The translations under genes and the position numbers were made by a program. The notes beneath the pieces were generated by a model, which was not told the DNA's origin, did not search any database, and saw nothing but the letters and a program-made list of their open reading frames with translations. DNA of 64,000 bases from Lachancea dasiensis. Taxonomy: Eukaryota > Ascomycota > Saccharomycetes > Saccharomycetales > Saccharomycetaceae. Location of the stretch: the NCBI GenBank assembly GCA_900074725.1, contig LT598455.1, positions 1,346,527 through 1,410,526 of the forward strand. The letters are read 5' to 3'. Positions 51,416-62,582 of this stretch are shown here, piece after piece; position 1 is the stretch's first letter, and every line of letters begins with the position of its first letter.

Positions 51416-53770
51416 TAATGGATGATCTTCTGCTTGTAAGTTTAGACTGACGAAAGATGCGAATTTCAGAGAAGCTCATAACTTCGATAAACTTCTATTG
51501 CCTTTATATAATCTCTCTTGTGCACTTAACTGTTCTCCTGCTTCTAGGGTCATGGTGTGCTCTGTGCTATGTCGCGAGTGCTTTCCTTTTTCATCGAAGT
51601 ATAACTATGCTCGAGCATGAATTAGAACGGCTGCAAGCACCGCGATGAGATATTCGGAAGCCATCTTCGGGTTCGAAAAATTCAGGTTTGTGAGCTTATA
51701 ATGCATGAACGTGCGCCTCTTCACCGCTATGTGGGCGTGTCCGATGGTCATCAGAGGATGTCTTGCTCATTGGCCACGAGTGGAGATCGTCCTTCTATTT
51801 GCATGCCTCCTCATTGTCAAATTTTTCAGTAATTTCATGCATGAGAAATAACCGGTATGTCCAGTGAACCATTCAACGATCATGCGGAGTGATTTTTGGA
51901 CAGCGGCAAGCCCTTGTAGATCTAGTATGCTCTTTTTTTATTTTTTATGTAGTATTCTAGTGGCCAAAGTAGTTATAGGACTTCCGATTAGTGCATAGCA
52001 TCATTGACAGCCATTATTGCGGGAATGGGGCTCTGGAAATCCTTACCGGCCACGCCATGTTTAGGCCCTTACAAGCACCAAATTTTTGGCGAATACTTGC
52101 GCACACGCTTTGTTAACCAACAACGGTTACCATGAGCGTCCGTCAAACCTGTCCCCGACAATTTATCTGCAGAGACTCCAAAATTCAAGGAGCTCACCAA
52201 GATCGGAAATGCAACAACAATAAACAAAAGCAACGATTAGAATTAACAAACCAGTCAGTTATCAATTTACAACACTTCGAAGGTTATTTTCCCCATATCA
52301 GGTGCTTTCTGCGTTCCTTGTCCGTATGCTTCATTAAGGACGATGCTATAAAGCACGATGTATGGTCATACCATGAACTGTCACTGGCACAATCGACCTG
52401 AAAGATTTCTGTGAGAAGAATCTTCGTTTTAAATTGACATTAGTTTAGTTATATTGATTATCAAATATAGTCGCCAAAGATGACATCAACCATAATGATT
52501 AACATGGATTTTGAACGGGCGAAAGCAAGAAAATAATCGAATGCAGAATTGATAGTTTCTAAGGCACTCAGAATTGGATTCGGACGATGCCTTCCAACTA
52601 CATATTGATGTATTGAGGCGAATCTGATTCATCAGTAGAAAGCTTACTAAATTTGTCTTGTAAGTCGGACATAGTCATTGTAAGATGAGTAACTTGGATC
52701 TAGGGAATTCTATTTATCTCTCCGTGATTACTCTAGGCATTAGAGTTGGTTCAGTTACCTGAACAAAAGCCTGGTATTTATACAATTCTCACTCGATGAC
52801 TCTGGTCAACATATTTATTAATCACCAATTCTAGATTATTCTATTACCCAAGGATTACGGCTTCAATGCCGTACACTACCGATAACTTATCAATGGCCAA
52901 TCCCATTGGACAACAGTTGTTCTCTTCGGTTTGTCTTAGCTTGTAACTCTATTTGTATGGCCTCGGTTGTGTACTATCATTCTGTACCACTGTGTCACAT
53001 ATTTACTGACGCTGATTATGCGATTAGACGCACATCACCATCAGTTTATTCACATTATTCCCAACATGATGATTTTAATATCGCAACTCTTTGATCAATA
53101 CCCTGAGGCTGAGCAAACCTGCCCAGCCAATTTTGAAGCATCTTGTTGCTTACTTTCAACATCTGTGGTCAGGACATTAGAATCGTCTGTTTAACGTTCT
53201 TAACGTAATCTGAAGTAGTTCCCAGCGTGATACCCCCAATGCATCCTCTATGTACGACGTGACTTATTGCATCTGCCAGGAGCTTAAACTTGAGCACCAC
53301 TTTTTTTTTTGGTAACAATTATTTGTCGTCTCACCCTCTGAGTGTCAACCACAAGCTTCATCATTTTGGCTTCAATACACAAGAGACTGGAAATAGGTGC
53401 GGTGGACATCGAGCTTTTATCTTTTAATTTCATAAGAAATGTAACTACGCACCCAAACTCTGTCCTCACCAGAATTTGTCAATATTCATCTTCATGGTGT
53501 CTTAAAAATGTAATCTCGAGACATAACCTCCTTAATGTGGTTCGCCTGAAGTATGTCCCAAGGACGTCTGATAGCTTTCTAATATTTATTACTAATGGGC
53601 GTGCGCGGCAAAACATTCGTATAAAGGGCCGTAAGAGCGTCACTGTATAAGAATGAACAATCTCTCGTCATAAGCTCATCCTGGAGGCATTTGAGGTGAT
53701 TATTCCTCTCGTTCTGTTACATCGTTTGCTCAGAAATTTCATAACCATTTTTACTCGTCATTGGTACGCA
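51416..53770. other. Divergent 2.35-kb gap between YHB1 and the MFS gene
   Basis: No gene is firmly supported. An 89-codon ATG frame at 52132-52401 has no family features. Bits between 52860 and 53200 look faintly protein-like in changing frames and may be old relics. TATA-like sequence occurs near 52773-52786. The region must hold both promoters. Confidence 0.45.
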
Positions 53771-55378
53771 ATGGCCTACCTGCAGAGCTTCAAGAACACA
53801 TTCTTCGTCGATGCTCTTGAATACTTTCGAATTGTTAAAGAACAAAGTTGTGAGCGATCGAACGAAAACTCTGTAGTAGCTGATACTTCAAGCAGTATTG
53901 AAATTCCTATAACGGATAAGGATTTAGAAGTTGGACCGGTGCATTGCCATGCGAACGAATTCAAGGATCCTTTTCTGATAGAGTGGATCGATGACAGTGA
54001 TCCCGACCATCCACATAATTGGTCTAATTTTCGAAAAAGTTTCATAGCAATAGAGGTTCTTTTACTGTCCTGTATAACATACATGGGGTCTTCCATTTAC
54101 ACACCAGGACAAGAAGCAATTCAGAATGAGTTTGGAGTTGGCCATTGGGCGGGGACACTGAACCTTTCTCTATATGTTTTAGGCTATGGAATTGGACCCA
54201 TTTTCTTGGCGCCATTTTCTGAATTTGCTACCATCGGGCGGCAACATATTTACATCTTTACTTTGTTTGCCTTTGTTTTGTTTCAGATAGGATGTGCGAC
54301 AGTGAAAAATTTTGGGGGCTTGATTGTTATGCGCTTTATAAGTGGAGTTCTTTCATCCCCAGCATTATCCACTGGCGCTGCCAGTATTGCTGACGTTATC
54401 AAAGATGAACGAAAACTACCACTAGTCATAGGTTTGTGGTCTAGTGGAGCTATCCTTGCTCCTATTATTGCTCCTTTGTTAGGGGCTTGCATGCTGGTAG
54501 CTGAAGACTGGAGATACATTTTTTGGTTGTTAACGTGGATGGCCACGGCAAACCTGATAACCTTGATTTTCTTCTTCCCAGAAACGTCTCCCGAAAACAT
54601 ACTTTATCGCCGCTGTAAAAGGATTAGAAAGATGACGGGGGACAACAGATATTATACGATCAGACAGAAAGAAGAGGAGAAACTCAATATGTGGCAGTTC
54701 TTCATCGCTGCAGTATTGAGACCATTTAAAATCATTTACCATGAGAGAATTGTGGCATATTTTGACATTTACATGGCGCTATTGTACGGTTCACTTAATT
54801 TGTTCTTTGAATCAATTCCAATCGTGTTCCTTGAGATCTACCACTTTTCTGTGATAGAAATGGGAGTGGCCTATATGGGGTTCACTGTGGGCAGCACATT
54901 CGGATACTTGGCTCAATGTATATTCCAATTGAAGGTTATAAACCCAAAATTTGATAACGGTACATTCCAGCCAGAATCCTTACTGCTTCTTGATATGGCT
55001 CTTGGATGGATATTTCCAGTTTCAATGTTCATATTTGGTTGGGGTGCCAGTGTCCATTGGATGCTGGTTGAGGTAGCATTAGCCCTTTTCATGTTTTCTG
55101 TTTTCACCCTCTTTCAAATCTCACTTGCCTACCTTGCCGTGTGCTATCCCCGCTACGTGGCCTCTGTATTTGCAGGAAGTACTCTTACAAGGGCCAGTTT
55201 TGCCTGTGCTTTTCCGCTTTTTGGAACGACGATGTATCGGCATTTGGCAACAGAAAAATTCCCGGTTGGATGGGGATCTTCCGTCGTGGGATTTGCAGCA
55301 TTGATTGTATCCATTGTCCCATTTTTCTTGTACAAATACGGCCGGAAGTTGCGTGGTGTCTCGGCTTTCGCTGAATAA
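53771..55378 (+). CDS. FLR1: FLR1-type drug:H+ antiporter (MFS, DHA1)
   Basis: 535 residues from the ATG at 53771 (MAYLQSFKNTFFVDALEYF), which aligns with the S. cerevisiae Flr1 start; the frame is open upstream from a GTG at 53696. About 100 cytosolic residues include DPDHPHNWSNFRKSF, a signature of this group. Twelve membrane segments follow, with RFISGVLSSPALSTGAASIAD and a central loop starting FFFPETSPENILYRRCKRIRKMTG. Flr1 exports fluconazole, benomyl and other compounds at the plasma membrane under Yap1 control. I cannot tell whether this is the true orthologue or a paralogue, and substrates are unproven. Confidence 0.9.
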   Translation: MAYLQSFKNTFFVDALEYFRIVKEQSCERSNENSVVADTSSSIEIPITDKDLEVGPVHCHANEFKDPFLIEWIDDSDPDHPHNWSNFRKSFIAIEVLLLSCITYMGSSIYTPGQEAIQNEFGVGHWAGTLNLSLYVLGYGIGPIFLAPFSEFATIGRQHIYIFTLFAFVLFQIGCATVKNFGGLIVMRFISGVLSSPALSTGAASIADVIKDERKLPLVIGLWSSGAILAPIIAPLLGACMLVAEDWRYIFWLLTWMATANLITLIFFFPETSPENILYRRCKRIRKMTGDNRYYTIRQKEEEKLNMWQFFIAAVLRPFKIIYHERIVAYFDIYMALLYGSLNLFFESIPIVFLEIYHFSVIEMGVAYMGFTVGSTFGYLAQCIFQLKVINPKFDNGTFQPESLLLLDMALGWIFPVSMFIFGWGASVHWMLVEVALALFMFSVFTLFQISLAYLAVCYPRYVASVFAGSTLTRASFACAFPLFGTTMYRHLATEKFPVGWGSSVVGFAALIVSIVPFFLYKYGRKLRGVSAFAE

Positions 55379-56152
55379 TAATCATGATATAACTCTTTCT
55401 TAAAGCGGAGGTGAGAAAACGACAGCTCAAAAAAACGAAACAGGGCTAAACTCTTCTCTTTTACATTAACGTAAGCTGTTGGTTATTGGTTTATTGTTTG
55501 AGTGACAAACAAGACTCTGGCAACGCCATCTCGAGGAGGCGATAAGAAATGTCCTCACTTGAGATGCATGGTATCTCATGACATTAAATGCTGATTGGTA
55601 ATAATACCACTTGCCATTAAGAGGGCCGATGAATCCTCTACAAACCCCAGAAAAGGTCGACAGGTTCTCTAATATCCGCGTCAGCTCAAAACCACCTTTC
55701 AATTGCTGACACATGCTATATATGCTCTGACAAAAATTTTGCGACAATGTGCTCCCTATTCCTCCGATCATCCAATGGGATCGAAGGTAACGATGAACAT
55801 TACCGTTTGTGCTTTTGCAAAGTACTGAGCTCGATTAATCCTAGCTGGATTTTCCTAGCAGGAGATCTTTCTGCGTAAAATCTTACCTTAATACTTTGAG
55901 AGGTGCTGTTCGCCAGGCTTTCTCGTATTATATGTATAGTTGGTTTTTCAACCTAGGAAGAATAAAGGTTGTTTTTAATTAAAATAGCTAACTGGAGTCA
56001 GATCAATTGATTGTGACATGTGTCATGTGACTGAATGCGCAGGTAGTCTCTGTCCGATAAGAAACTGAATTACTGTTCAACATTGAATTAAAGCTTTCAA
56101 AGGTTATAACAATCTTGCATCCAAGCTGTTAACAGCTGAAAAGACGAATAAG
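55379..56152. promoter_or_regulatory. MFS-amidase gap
   Basis: A 774-bp gap between two plus-strand genes. GATAAG at 56056-56061 lies about 95 bp before the amidase ATG. The minus-strand 101-codon frame at 55466-55771 shows no features. Confidence 0.4.
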
Positions 56153-57820
56153 ATGGTAGGCTGGGTAGATAGAGCCAATAGCAAAAGAGCACATACTCTA
56201 GCTCAGATTCCACATGAATGGATCGATCCCAACGTTATCAATGAAATGAAAGAGAGGGGTTACGTTAATACACGAGAGTACTTGGATTCCGTGCTTCCCC
56301 AAAATGAGGTCAGAATTACAGCTTTGACAGCAACTGAGCTCATTGAAAGGATTAGAACCAGAAAGTTAACCAGTTTTGAAGTTTGTTATGCTTTCTGTCA
56401 CAGGGCAGCACTAGTACACCAAATATTAAATTGCTGCATGGAGATATTCTTTGATGACGCTCTCAATAAAGCTCGAGAGCTCGATAACCATCTAGTTACC
56501 ACTGGCAAAGTGCTCGGTCCCCTTCATGGTCTTCCATTTTCTCTTAAGGATCAAGTAAACTTACCGGGTATTGACACCACCATTGGATATATTTCGAGGG
56601 TGGGACACAAGGCTGTGAAAAGGTCTCTACTCGCCAAAGTTCTTGAAAACGCAGGTGCTGTGTTTTTCGTCAAGACCACAGTCCCCACCGCTATGCTTGC
56701 ATCTGAAACTGTGTCCAGCTTACACGGGCGAACTTTGAATGCTCTTAACCTCAACTTTTCGAGTGGAGGAAGCTCTGGAGGAGAGGGTTCTTTAATTGGT
56801 GCTCGAGGGTCCCCCCTAGGAGTCGGCACCGATATAGGAGGCAGCATTAGGATCCCTGCCGCATTTCAAGGTTTATACGGTCTGCGGCCTTCTCATGGCC
56901 GGATTCCTTACATGGATGTCACAAATTCTTACGAGGGCCAAGAATTAATTCCTTCTGTTATTGGGCCAATGGGTTCATCAATTCAGGATTTGGAACTATT
57001 TGCTAAATTGGTGATAGACTCTGAAAGCTGGAATTATGATCCCCAACTTGTTGCTCTACCATGGAGAGAAGTACCACATGTAAAAAAAGACAAGCTTCGG
57101 TTTGGACTAATGGTCTCCGACAAACTCGTAATGCCCCACCCCCCTGTATTAAGAGCTTTGATGGAAACCTGCGAAGCTTTGAGACGTTGCGGCCACGAGA
57201 TTGTTGAATGGAATTTCCCCCACAACAAGAGAATGATTGACGTTGGTGAGCAAGTTTATGCAGCCGACTTTTACGATGAAGTTCAAGAAATTTTAGAAAC
57301 AACCGGGGAGCCTATCAGTGAGTATATGAAAATTGCAAGAGAAAACATATCATATAAGGGTCATTCAGGTAGGGCGCTCGGAGTCAGCCAATGGTGGGAA
57401 ATTTCCAGAGAAATAAGGTCTTTAAAGGAACAGTTTTTAGAATATTGGGAGAAAACTCGGGATCTGACATCTGACGGAAAACCAATTGACGCTATTATTT
57501 GTCCAGCTTGGCCATCCGCTGGCTTTCGAGATGGAGATGTTGAATTTGGTTGTGAGAACTACACTGTTCCATTCAATGTACTTGATTATAGCTGTGTGGT
57601 ACTTCCTGTTACACAGGTTGATAGCGCGAAAGATATCCCGGACGCGTCTCATAGTCCATTCTCTACGGAAGATAAAAAGATACATGAATACTACAAACCA
57701 GAAATGTTTAGCGGGATGCCCGTATGTGTCCAAGTGGTCTGCAAGCGACTGGAAGAAGAAAAGGCGTTGGCCATTGCTGCCGTTATAGAAGGTTGTCTTG
57801 CCAATGTTGAGAAATTGTAA
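56153..57820 (+). CDS. AMD2: Amidase-signature hydrolase, AMD2 type
   Basis: 555 residues from an ATG, similar to S. cerevisiae Amd2 (549) and Aspergillus acetamidase. The Ser-cisSer-Lys triad is present: K132 in GLPFSLKDQVNL, the cis-serine S207 in SSGGSSGGEGSL and nucleophile S231 in GTDIGGSIRIPAAF. The enzyme hydrolyses a carboxamide to acid and ammonia, probably in the cytosol. Substrate is not known for Amd2 itself. A GATAAG in the promoter would fit nitrogen scavenging, which is inference. Frame intact. Confidence 0.92.
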   Translation: MVGWVDRANSKRAHTLAQIPHEWIDPNVINEMKERGYVNTREYLDSVLPQNEVRITALTATELIERIRTRKLTSFEVCYAFCHRAALVHQILNCCMEIFFDDALNKARELDNHLVTTGKVLGPLHGLPFSLKDQVNLPGIDTTIGYISRVGHKAVKRSLLAKVLENAGAVFFVKTTVPTAMLASETVSSLHGRTLNALNLNFSSGGSSGGEGSLIGARGSPLGVGTDIGGSIRIPAAFQGLYGLRPSHGRIPYMDVTNSYEGQELIPSVIGPMGSSIQDLELFAKLVIDSESWNYDPQLVALPWREVPHVKKDKLRFGLMVSDKLVMPHPPVLRALMETCEALRRCGHEIVEWNFPHNKRMIDVGEQVYAADFYDEVQEILETTGEPISEYMKIARENISYKGHSGRALGVSQWWEISREIRSLKEQFLEYWEKTRDLTSDGKPIDAIICPAWPSAGFRDGDVEFGCENYTVPFNVLDYSCVVLPVTQVDSAKDIPDASHSPFSTEDKKIHEYYKPEMFSGMPVCVQVVCKRLEEEKALAIAAVIEGCLANVEKL

Positions 57821-59298
57821 GTGGTCTTCCCCACAAAATAAAAAGAAAATGGAATACCTATAGTAAAGAAGACTTCGGGCAATTTTAGGAATTGAAAAGT
57901 CTACTCATGGAAAATACGAGCTCTCTTTTGCTTATAAGAAAACCGCTCTCTTCTCTTTAACCTTTGTTTTCGTTTGGTTGAAGATTTCATGACATTTATT
58001 GGTCCTTGAGCGCAGCTGATGTGTACGGAACTTAATGCCCTTCTACCTGAATTTTTTATTTTTTTGGATTTCGAGGACAATTGAGTCAATGACAAATGAA
58101 CGTCAGACCTACATGGAGAGCTTTTGGGAACGGTGCGATATCTTTTGCCAAACCTTTCCTTTCAATACGCGTTGATTGGTCTAGGTTAGAATACTGATTG
58201 TCTAACTTTATGCCGACCGAAACGGGTTTACATCACAGCGAAACTCCGATCAGTAACAAGCTAGGATTGGGAAGACTTCTTGCGCTACCCTTAGCGCTCA
58301 TTTAGGTGTATCACACAATTGTACCATAGATAAATATTATAATTTTCACACTCTTTCGAATGATCATGCTAATGATGGATAGTGCCGTAGATATTTGGTT
58401 TTACTGGACTAGAGACTTACTGAGTAGGTCTATACCAAGCTAAGGCGTCTAAGTACGGTTAACATATGGCTTATACCACCATGCAATTGGTACCATGAGT
58501 CGGCCTTTGTAACCGTAAGTGAGCTTGTTATACATTATGATGTTTATTCAGATGAAGATTCAGAGATGTTTTTGATCCAGTGCAGCATGGGCCATCATAT
58601 TAATTTAATACACCACCATCCCTGCTGGTAAGTACTAAAGACCCTCAGTGTAGAATTTCATGTGTTACCGGCGGATCTGGCTAATAATTAAGCGATCTTC
58701 TAAATTTATAGGGCTCCCAATTCTTAACAATGTTTTCAAGGACGATGACTTACACAATCTCAGATATACTAAACCCGATCTAAGTCTATGACAGACGCCA
58801 ATATGGACGCTCAGGTGCTATTTAGTGATACAATTGATCTCATTTTCCCAGGCATAGGAGCTGATCCACCTAACGCGCGCCAAGTACCATAGTAGTTATT
58901 ATGTGGCTTGTTATTTTATGTACGATGCTGAGAGTTCAACAAGTTGATTGGCCTAAATATACGAAGAGAAATTAAGTGGTGTCAAACTTTGAGAGATGCT
59001 CACACTTTTTTTATAGCTTGAGCTCGTAATTGCAGATAGTTCTTGACAGCTCCGTCGTTGACCCTTTAGGTATGACAAAATATTACATAACAAAGCAAGC
59101 AAAAAAAATTGGTAAATAGACCATACTGGTAGTAGAGGACAGAGAGTGTACGAATTCGAGGTACGTTATCAGGAACTTACCGATTTGCTGACTAAATAGT
59201 AATCGATTTAGGGATCCAACTCAAGCTACAAAAGGGCCAACGACTTGATCCTATTACCATTTTTTGATCTTATTGCCCAAAAAGTCCTATCCTCAAAG
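57821..59298. other. Gene-poor 1.5-kb stretch
   Basis: No supportable gene. A lysine/arginine-rich 64-codon minus-strand frame at 57901-58095 starts at TTG and shows no family. The 3' end should contain the promoter of the oxidoreductase at 59299. Confidence 0.5.
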
Positions 59299-60405
59299 AT
59301 GCAGTCAGAACCCCATGTGGTAATCATTGGTGGATCGTTCGCTGGAATAAAAGCCGCTGAAATCATTTTGGGATTAGGGAAGCCCGTTCGTTTGTCGCTA
59401 ATATCTGCTTCCTCGCATGCTTATTTCAACGTCGCAGCCCCAAGGGTGTTGGTGGAGCCCGACCTAGCAGAGAAATTGTATTTCGCGGTAGAAGACAAGT
59501 TGCGTAACCTGGACAGTCAAAACTCTACATTCATCCATGGGCATGTTCAAAAAGTTGACTGCGATGGCAATTCTGTGGTCTACCGAGACAACAAGAGTGG
59601 GGCGGAAAAAGCACTAGCCTATGATTATCTAGTTGTTGCCTCTGGTACTAAAAGTCCTTCAGCTGCCTTCAAACTTCAGGGTGATCACAAAGAGACGATG
59701 GAGGCCGCGTTGAATTTGCACGACAAAATCAAGAAGTCAAAAGAAATTTTGATCATCGGCGGAGGAGCCACGGCTGTTGAGATCGCTGGTGAGCTGGGTC
59801 ACACTTATGGTAAAGAAAAGGACCTAGCTATATACTCGGGAGCAAACGCGCCCTTGGCTAGCTGGCTCCCCAGAGTTTCCGAGGCGGCTGAGCGCCAGCT
59901 GCAAAATTTGAATGTCAAGGTTGTAAACAATGTGCGGTCCAGGTCGATTGTCGAGGTAGAGGGAAAGTTCAGAGTTGATTTTGATGACGGATCGTCTCGA
60001 ACTGTTGATCTAGCCATTCCAGCCTATGGTGTGGTCCCGAACGGAGAGTTCCTTGACTCAGCGCTATTAGACAAACAGGGCTATCTGCAAACTGACGAGT
60101 TTCTCGTGGCCAGAGACCACCCCAATGTCTTTGGACTTGGGGATATTGTATCAGGACGTCCTTGCACCTTGATTGATGTTGACCAGGTCCAGCAAACAAC
60201 TTTCAAGGCGACCGTTGATACACTCATCTTTGGGGGTAACGGCAAAAGAAAACCTATGAAAAAGGGCCCAGAGTTGGGACTGGTACCAATTTCAAGAGCT
60301 GGTGGGGTTGGTGTTGTATTTGGTTGGAGGGTCCCTTCTTTCTTTGTCAAATTTATGAAGTCGAAAGATTTTATGATACCTCGGGGAGCCGAGGCATTTA
60401 CATAG
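59299..60405 (+). CDS. AIF/FSP1-type FAD-dependent oxidoreductase
   Basis: 368 residues from the ATG at 59299 (MQSEPHVVIIGG); the open frame upstream begins at a TTG. The FAD Rossmann motif is VVIIGGSFAGIKAAE near the N-terminus, and the NAD(P)H motif is ILIIGGGATAVEIAGELG in the middle. The FAD-binding GLGDIVSG lies towards the end. Length and layout match yeast Aif1 (378) and the AMID/FSP1 group of type-II NADH-dehydrogenase-like proteins. Such enzymes reduce quinones or act in cell death in fungi; the exact role here is unknown. The first 18 codons before ATG have no targeting look. There is a possible basic C-terminal membrane-contact region (VPSFFVKFMKSK). Confidence 0.9.
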   Translation: MQSEPHVVIIGGSFAGIKAAEIILGLGKPVRLSLISASSHAYFNVAAPRVLVEPDLAEKLYFAVEDKLRNLDSQNSTFIHGHVQKVDCDGNSVVYRDNKSGAEKALAYDYLVVASGTKSPSAAFKLQGDHKETMEAALNLHDKIKKSKEILIIGGGATAVEIAGELGHTYGKEKDLAIYSGANAPLASWLPRVSEAAERQLQNLNVKVVNNVRSRSIVEVEGKFRVDFDDGSSRTVDLAIPAYGVVPNGEFLDSALLDKQGYLQTDEFLVARDHPNVFGLGDIVSGRPCTLIDVDQVQQTTFKATVDTLIFGGNGKRKPMKKGPELGLVPISRAGGVGVVFGWRVPSFFVKFMKSKDFMIPRGAEAFT

Positions 60406-61463
60406 GTGTAGCTGGCCAGTACTTAGATAAGAGCGTGTGATTAGCAGAAATAGAAAGTAATGTTTCATGACGGGTTGCGAATAGTGAATCAGGTGTAGGT
60501 TAAGTGTTTGAAGAGTCGTCTCCTCGTCATGACTCTTGTTAAGAGGGCTACGGCTAATGTCGATGTCAAAGGCTATCTTAGCGGTGAATTGATATTTTTT
60601 ACTGTGAGAGTCAAATACAGCAAAACAAGGCGTGAGTTTTGCAATCGTACTACTTGCCACATAATTGTTCGGCTAAGTTTCTACAAGACTCTTCCACCCC
60701 AGTTCCTTCGAGAGTCTTATCTAGAGCGAATCAGTAATAGTAGTCATCTAAGTTGTGAGGAACGTACAGATTACATTGATGGCGACGGCGATTATTGTGA
60801 CGCAAAAGCTCAATTCAAGATCTTTGATGGCCTTTCACTGAAAAAGCATGACACTCAGCTAGGACTGAAGGCGTAGCCAAAAGGGTACGACGGTCACTTT
60901 TTGTGATGTAACGGTACCTATTACTTTGCACTTGGCGCAGCCAAAGATCTCTTATAAGTATTGCTCCTAAAAAACTCTACGGCCACTAGGCGCTTCTGTG
61001 GTCATCTTGGTATCAATTGTCCTGCATATGATGCTCCTCGAACCCACTCAGAGAATGGCTGACAGAGAAGGTTATGGATTGAACATTTCATTACCCTTTT
61101 AGGTGAGGGCTTCCTATGTTCCCGAGCTCTAGATCCTCACGCTGCTTGGCTGGGCAACGAATCTTCGCAAGCGCTTCTGGTCGTAAATAATGAAAATGAG
61201 TCTGCTACGTGGGTGAAAGTCATAAACAGGTGAGAGCAGTTGCTTGGTGCTACTTAGAGTGAAACGAGTCAATATGTAGGAAAGCCAAAGGTTCATTTCA
61301 TGGCCAATAATACTACGGGAACTAAGTATCTGGGAACAGTGTTCACCCAGTAGGCTGACACTAGCTTACCTCCGGGGTAGTTACCCCACGCTCAGTGCGC
61401 AACCACATGATCTCCCCCATAGAACTGGACTTCCACCATTTTTTTCCATCTTCCAAAATAGGA
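60406..61463. other. Region between oxidoreductase and tRNA, possible relics
   Basis: A 115-codon ATG frame at 60529-60876 has mixed composition (DGDGDYCDAKAQFKIFDGLS near its end) and no known family; it might be a small gene or a relic. Around 61120-61230 a short frame reading ALDPHAAWLGNESSQALLVV looks protein-like without a start. I cannot assign either one. Confidence 0.35.
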
Positions 61464-61536
61464 GCCTTGTTGGCGCAATCGGTAGCGCGTATGACTCTTA
61501 ATCATAAGGTTAGGGGTTCGAGCCCCCTACAGGGCT
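61464..61536 (+). tRNA. tRNA-Lys (anticodon CUU)
   Basis: A 73-nt intronless tRNA. The acceptor stem pairs GCCTTGT with ACAGGGC, the anticodon CTT is at 61497-61499, and the T-arm GGGGTTCGAGCCCC is complete. It matches the S. cerevisiae tRNA-Lys(CUU) as I remember it. The internal A box (TGGCGCAATCGG) and B box (GGTTCGAGCCC) serve as the promoter. It marks the edge of the subtelomere-like repeats that follow. Confidence 0.97.
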
Positions 61537-61548
61537 TTTTATTTTTCA
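61536..61548 (+). terminator. Pol III terminator after tRNA-Lys
   Basis: A T-rich run (TTTTTATTTTT) begins within a base of the mature tRNA end, as expected for RNA polymerase III termination. Confidence 0.8.
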
Positions 61549-61595
61549 CTCACGGGAAGCGAGGTGTTTTTAATAACCTTAGAAATGTGCGACAG

Positions 61596-61702
61596 CCCAG
61601 AGGGTCACGTGATCCGGCATTGAGGTAGCCGCTTCAAGCAGTGTTTCCAGGATTGACGAAATTTTAGCTACATCATGAGGTAATTGGGGTCAGAAGGAGC
61701 CT
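61596..61702 (+). repeat. 107-bp direct repeat, copy 1
   Basis: Starts CCCAGAGGGTCACGTGATCC and ends GGAGCCT. It is nearly identical to copy 2 at 61846-61952; I see one base difference. It carries a CACGTG palindrome (61606-61611). Confidence 0.93.
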
Positions 61703-61845
61703 TTTTATAAGGGTGCCACACCCACTTCCGCCGTAATCCCCATACTAATTCCACTTTTTTCACCTTCTGTCCCGAAAAACTTTTTTCACTACTCTACCAC
61801 CTGTGCCGAAAAACTTTCCCTCGAGTACCGAAAAAAGGATTTGCA

Positions 61846-61952
61846 CCCAGAGGGTCACGTGATCCGGCATTGAGGTAGCCGCTTCAAGCGGTGTTTCCAG
61901 GATTGACGAAATTTTAGCTACATCATGAGGTAATTGGGGTCAGAAGGAGCCT
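61846..61952 (+). repeat. 107-bp direct repeat, copy 2
   Basis: Second copy, 250 bp downstream of the first, in the same orientation. CACGTG lies at 61856-61861. The spacer contains three related CCGAAAAA words (61774-61833). It could be part of a decayed LTR or a subtelomeric element; I do not recognise the family. Confidence 0.93.
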
Positions 61953-62505
61953 AGTCGAAAGTGTCTGTTTCTCTGCATTAGCGTGCAACGCTATAGGGTT
62001 TTCGGTAAATACATTTTCAGTGCCTGGAACCGCACGGGGGTAGAGTAATACAGAAGCAAGGGTAAACGCACAGCGGGAACTATATATGCCCGGCTTCCAT
62101 GTACGCGGGAAAGCTCGCTGACACTGAGAACATCGCACTTTTCGCAGACAGGCCGATCACGTGAGTCTGTTCCTCCAGTCCTCACTTCTGCGATACGTAG
62201 ATCATGATTGATTGGAGGTAAGAAAATGTTATATATATTTCGCTAGTTGTTTTCCCGAGAATATCAGTTGGCGAGAAACAACTAATAGAAAAGTCACGTG
62301 TCAAAGAAGCACGCTCTCGTGAAGGCACCTTGTTTCCCTTGACTTCGGTGCATGGAACAAATATCGGACCGCTACTCCGTGGTAGGGGGCTCCGCAGAGG
62401 CACCGCAGAGGCACTGGCTTTCTGCGCTGAACTTAAAGATCTAATAGTATACAGAAGGTGTAAAGATGATTTGATCTTCATCAGCTGTACATGGTGGCAA
62501 TAATG
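61953..62505. other. Subtelomere-like non-coding stretch
   Basis: Two more CACGTG hexamers occur at 62158-62163 and 62295-62300. No gene is supported; minus-strand frames here have no features. Confidence 0.5.
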
Positions 62506-62582
62506 TACTCCTGAGGTACTTCTGAGGTAATTCTGAGGTACTCCTGAGGTACTCCTGAGGTACTCCTGAGGTACTCCTGAGA
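62506..62582. repeat. 11-bp tandem array (TACTCCTGAGG)
   Basis: Seven head-to-tail copies; units 1 and 4-6 are identical, units 2 and 3 carry one and two changes, and the last unit departs at its final base. A single related unit recurs at 63610-63620 at the matching place of the downstream repeat. Confidence 0.9.

Noticed and set aside
62178-62481. Frames in the terminal region as genes
   Set aside because: They lack features, and further right the frames recur with the repeat units, as expected for non-coding repeats.
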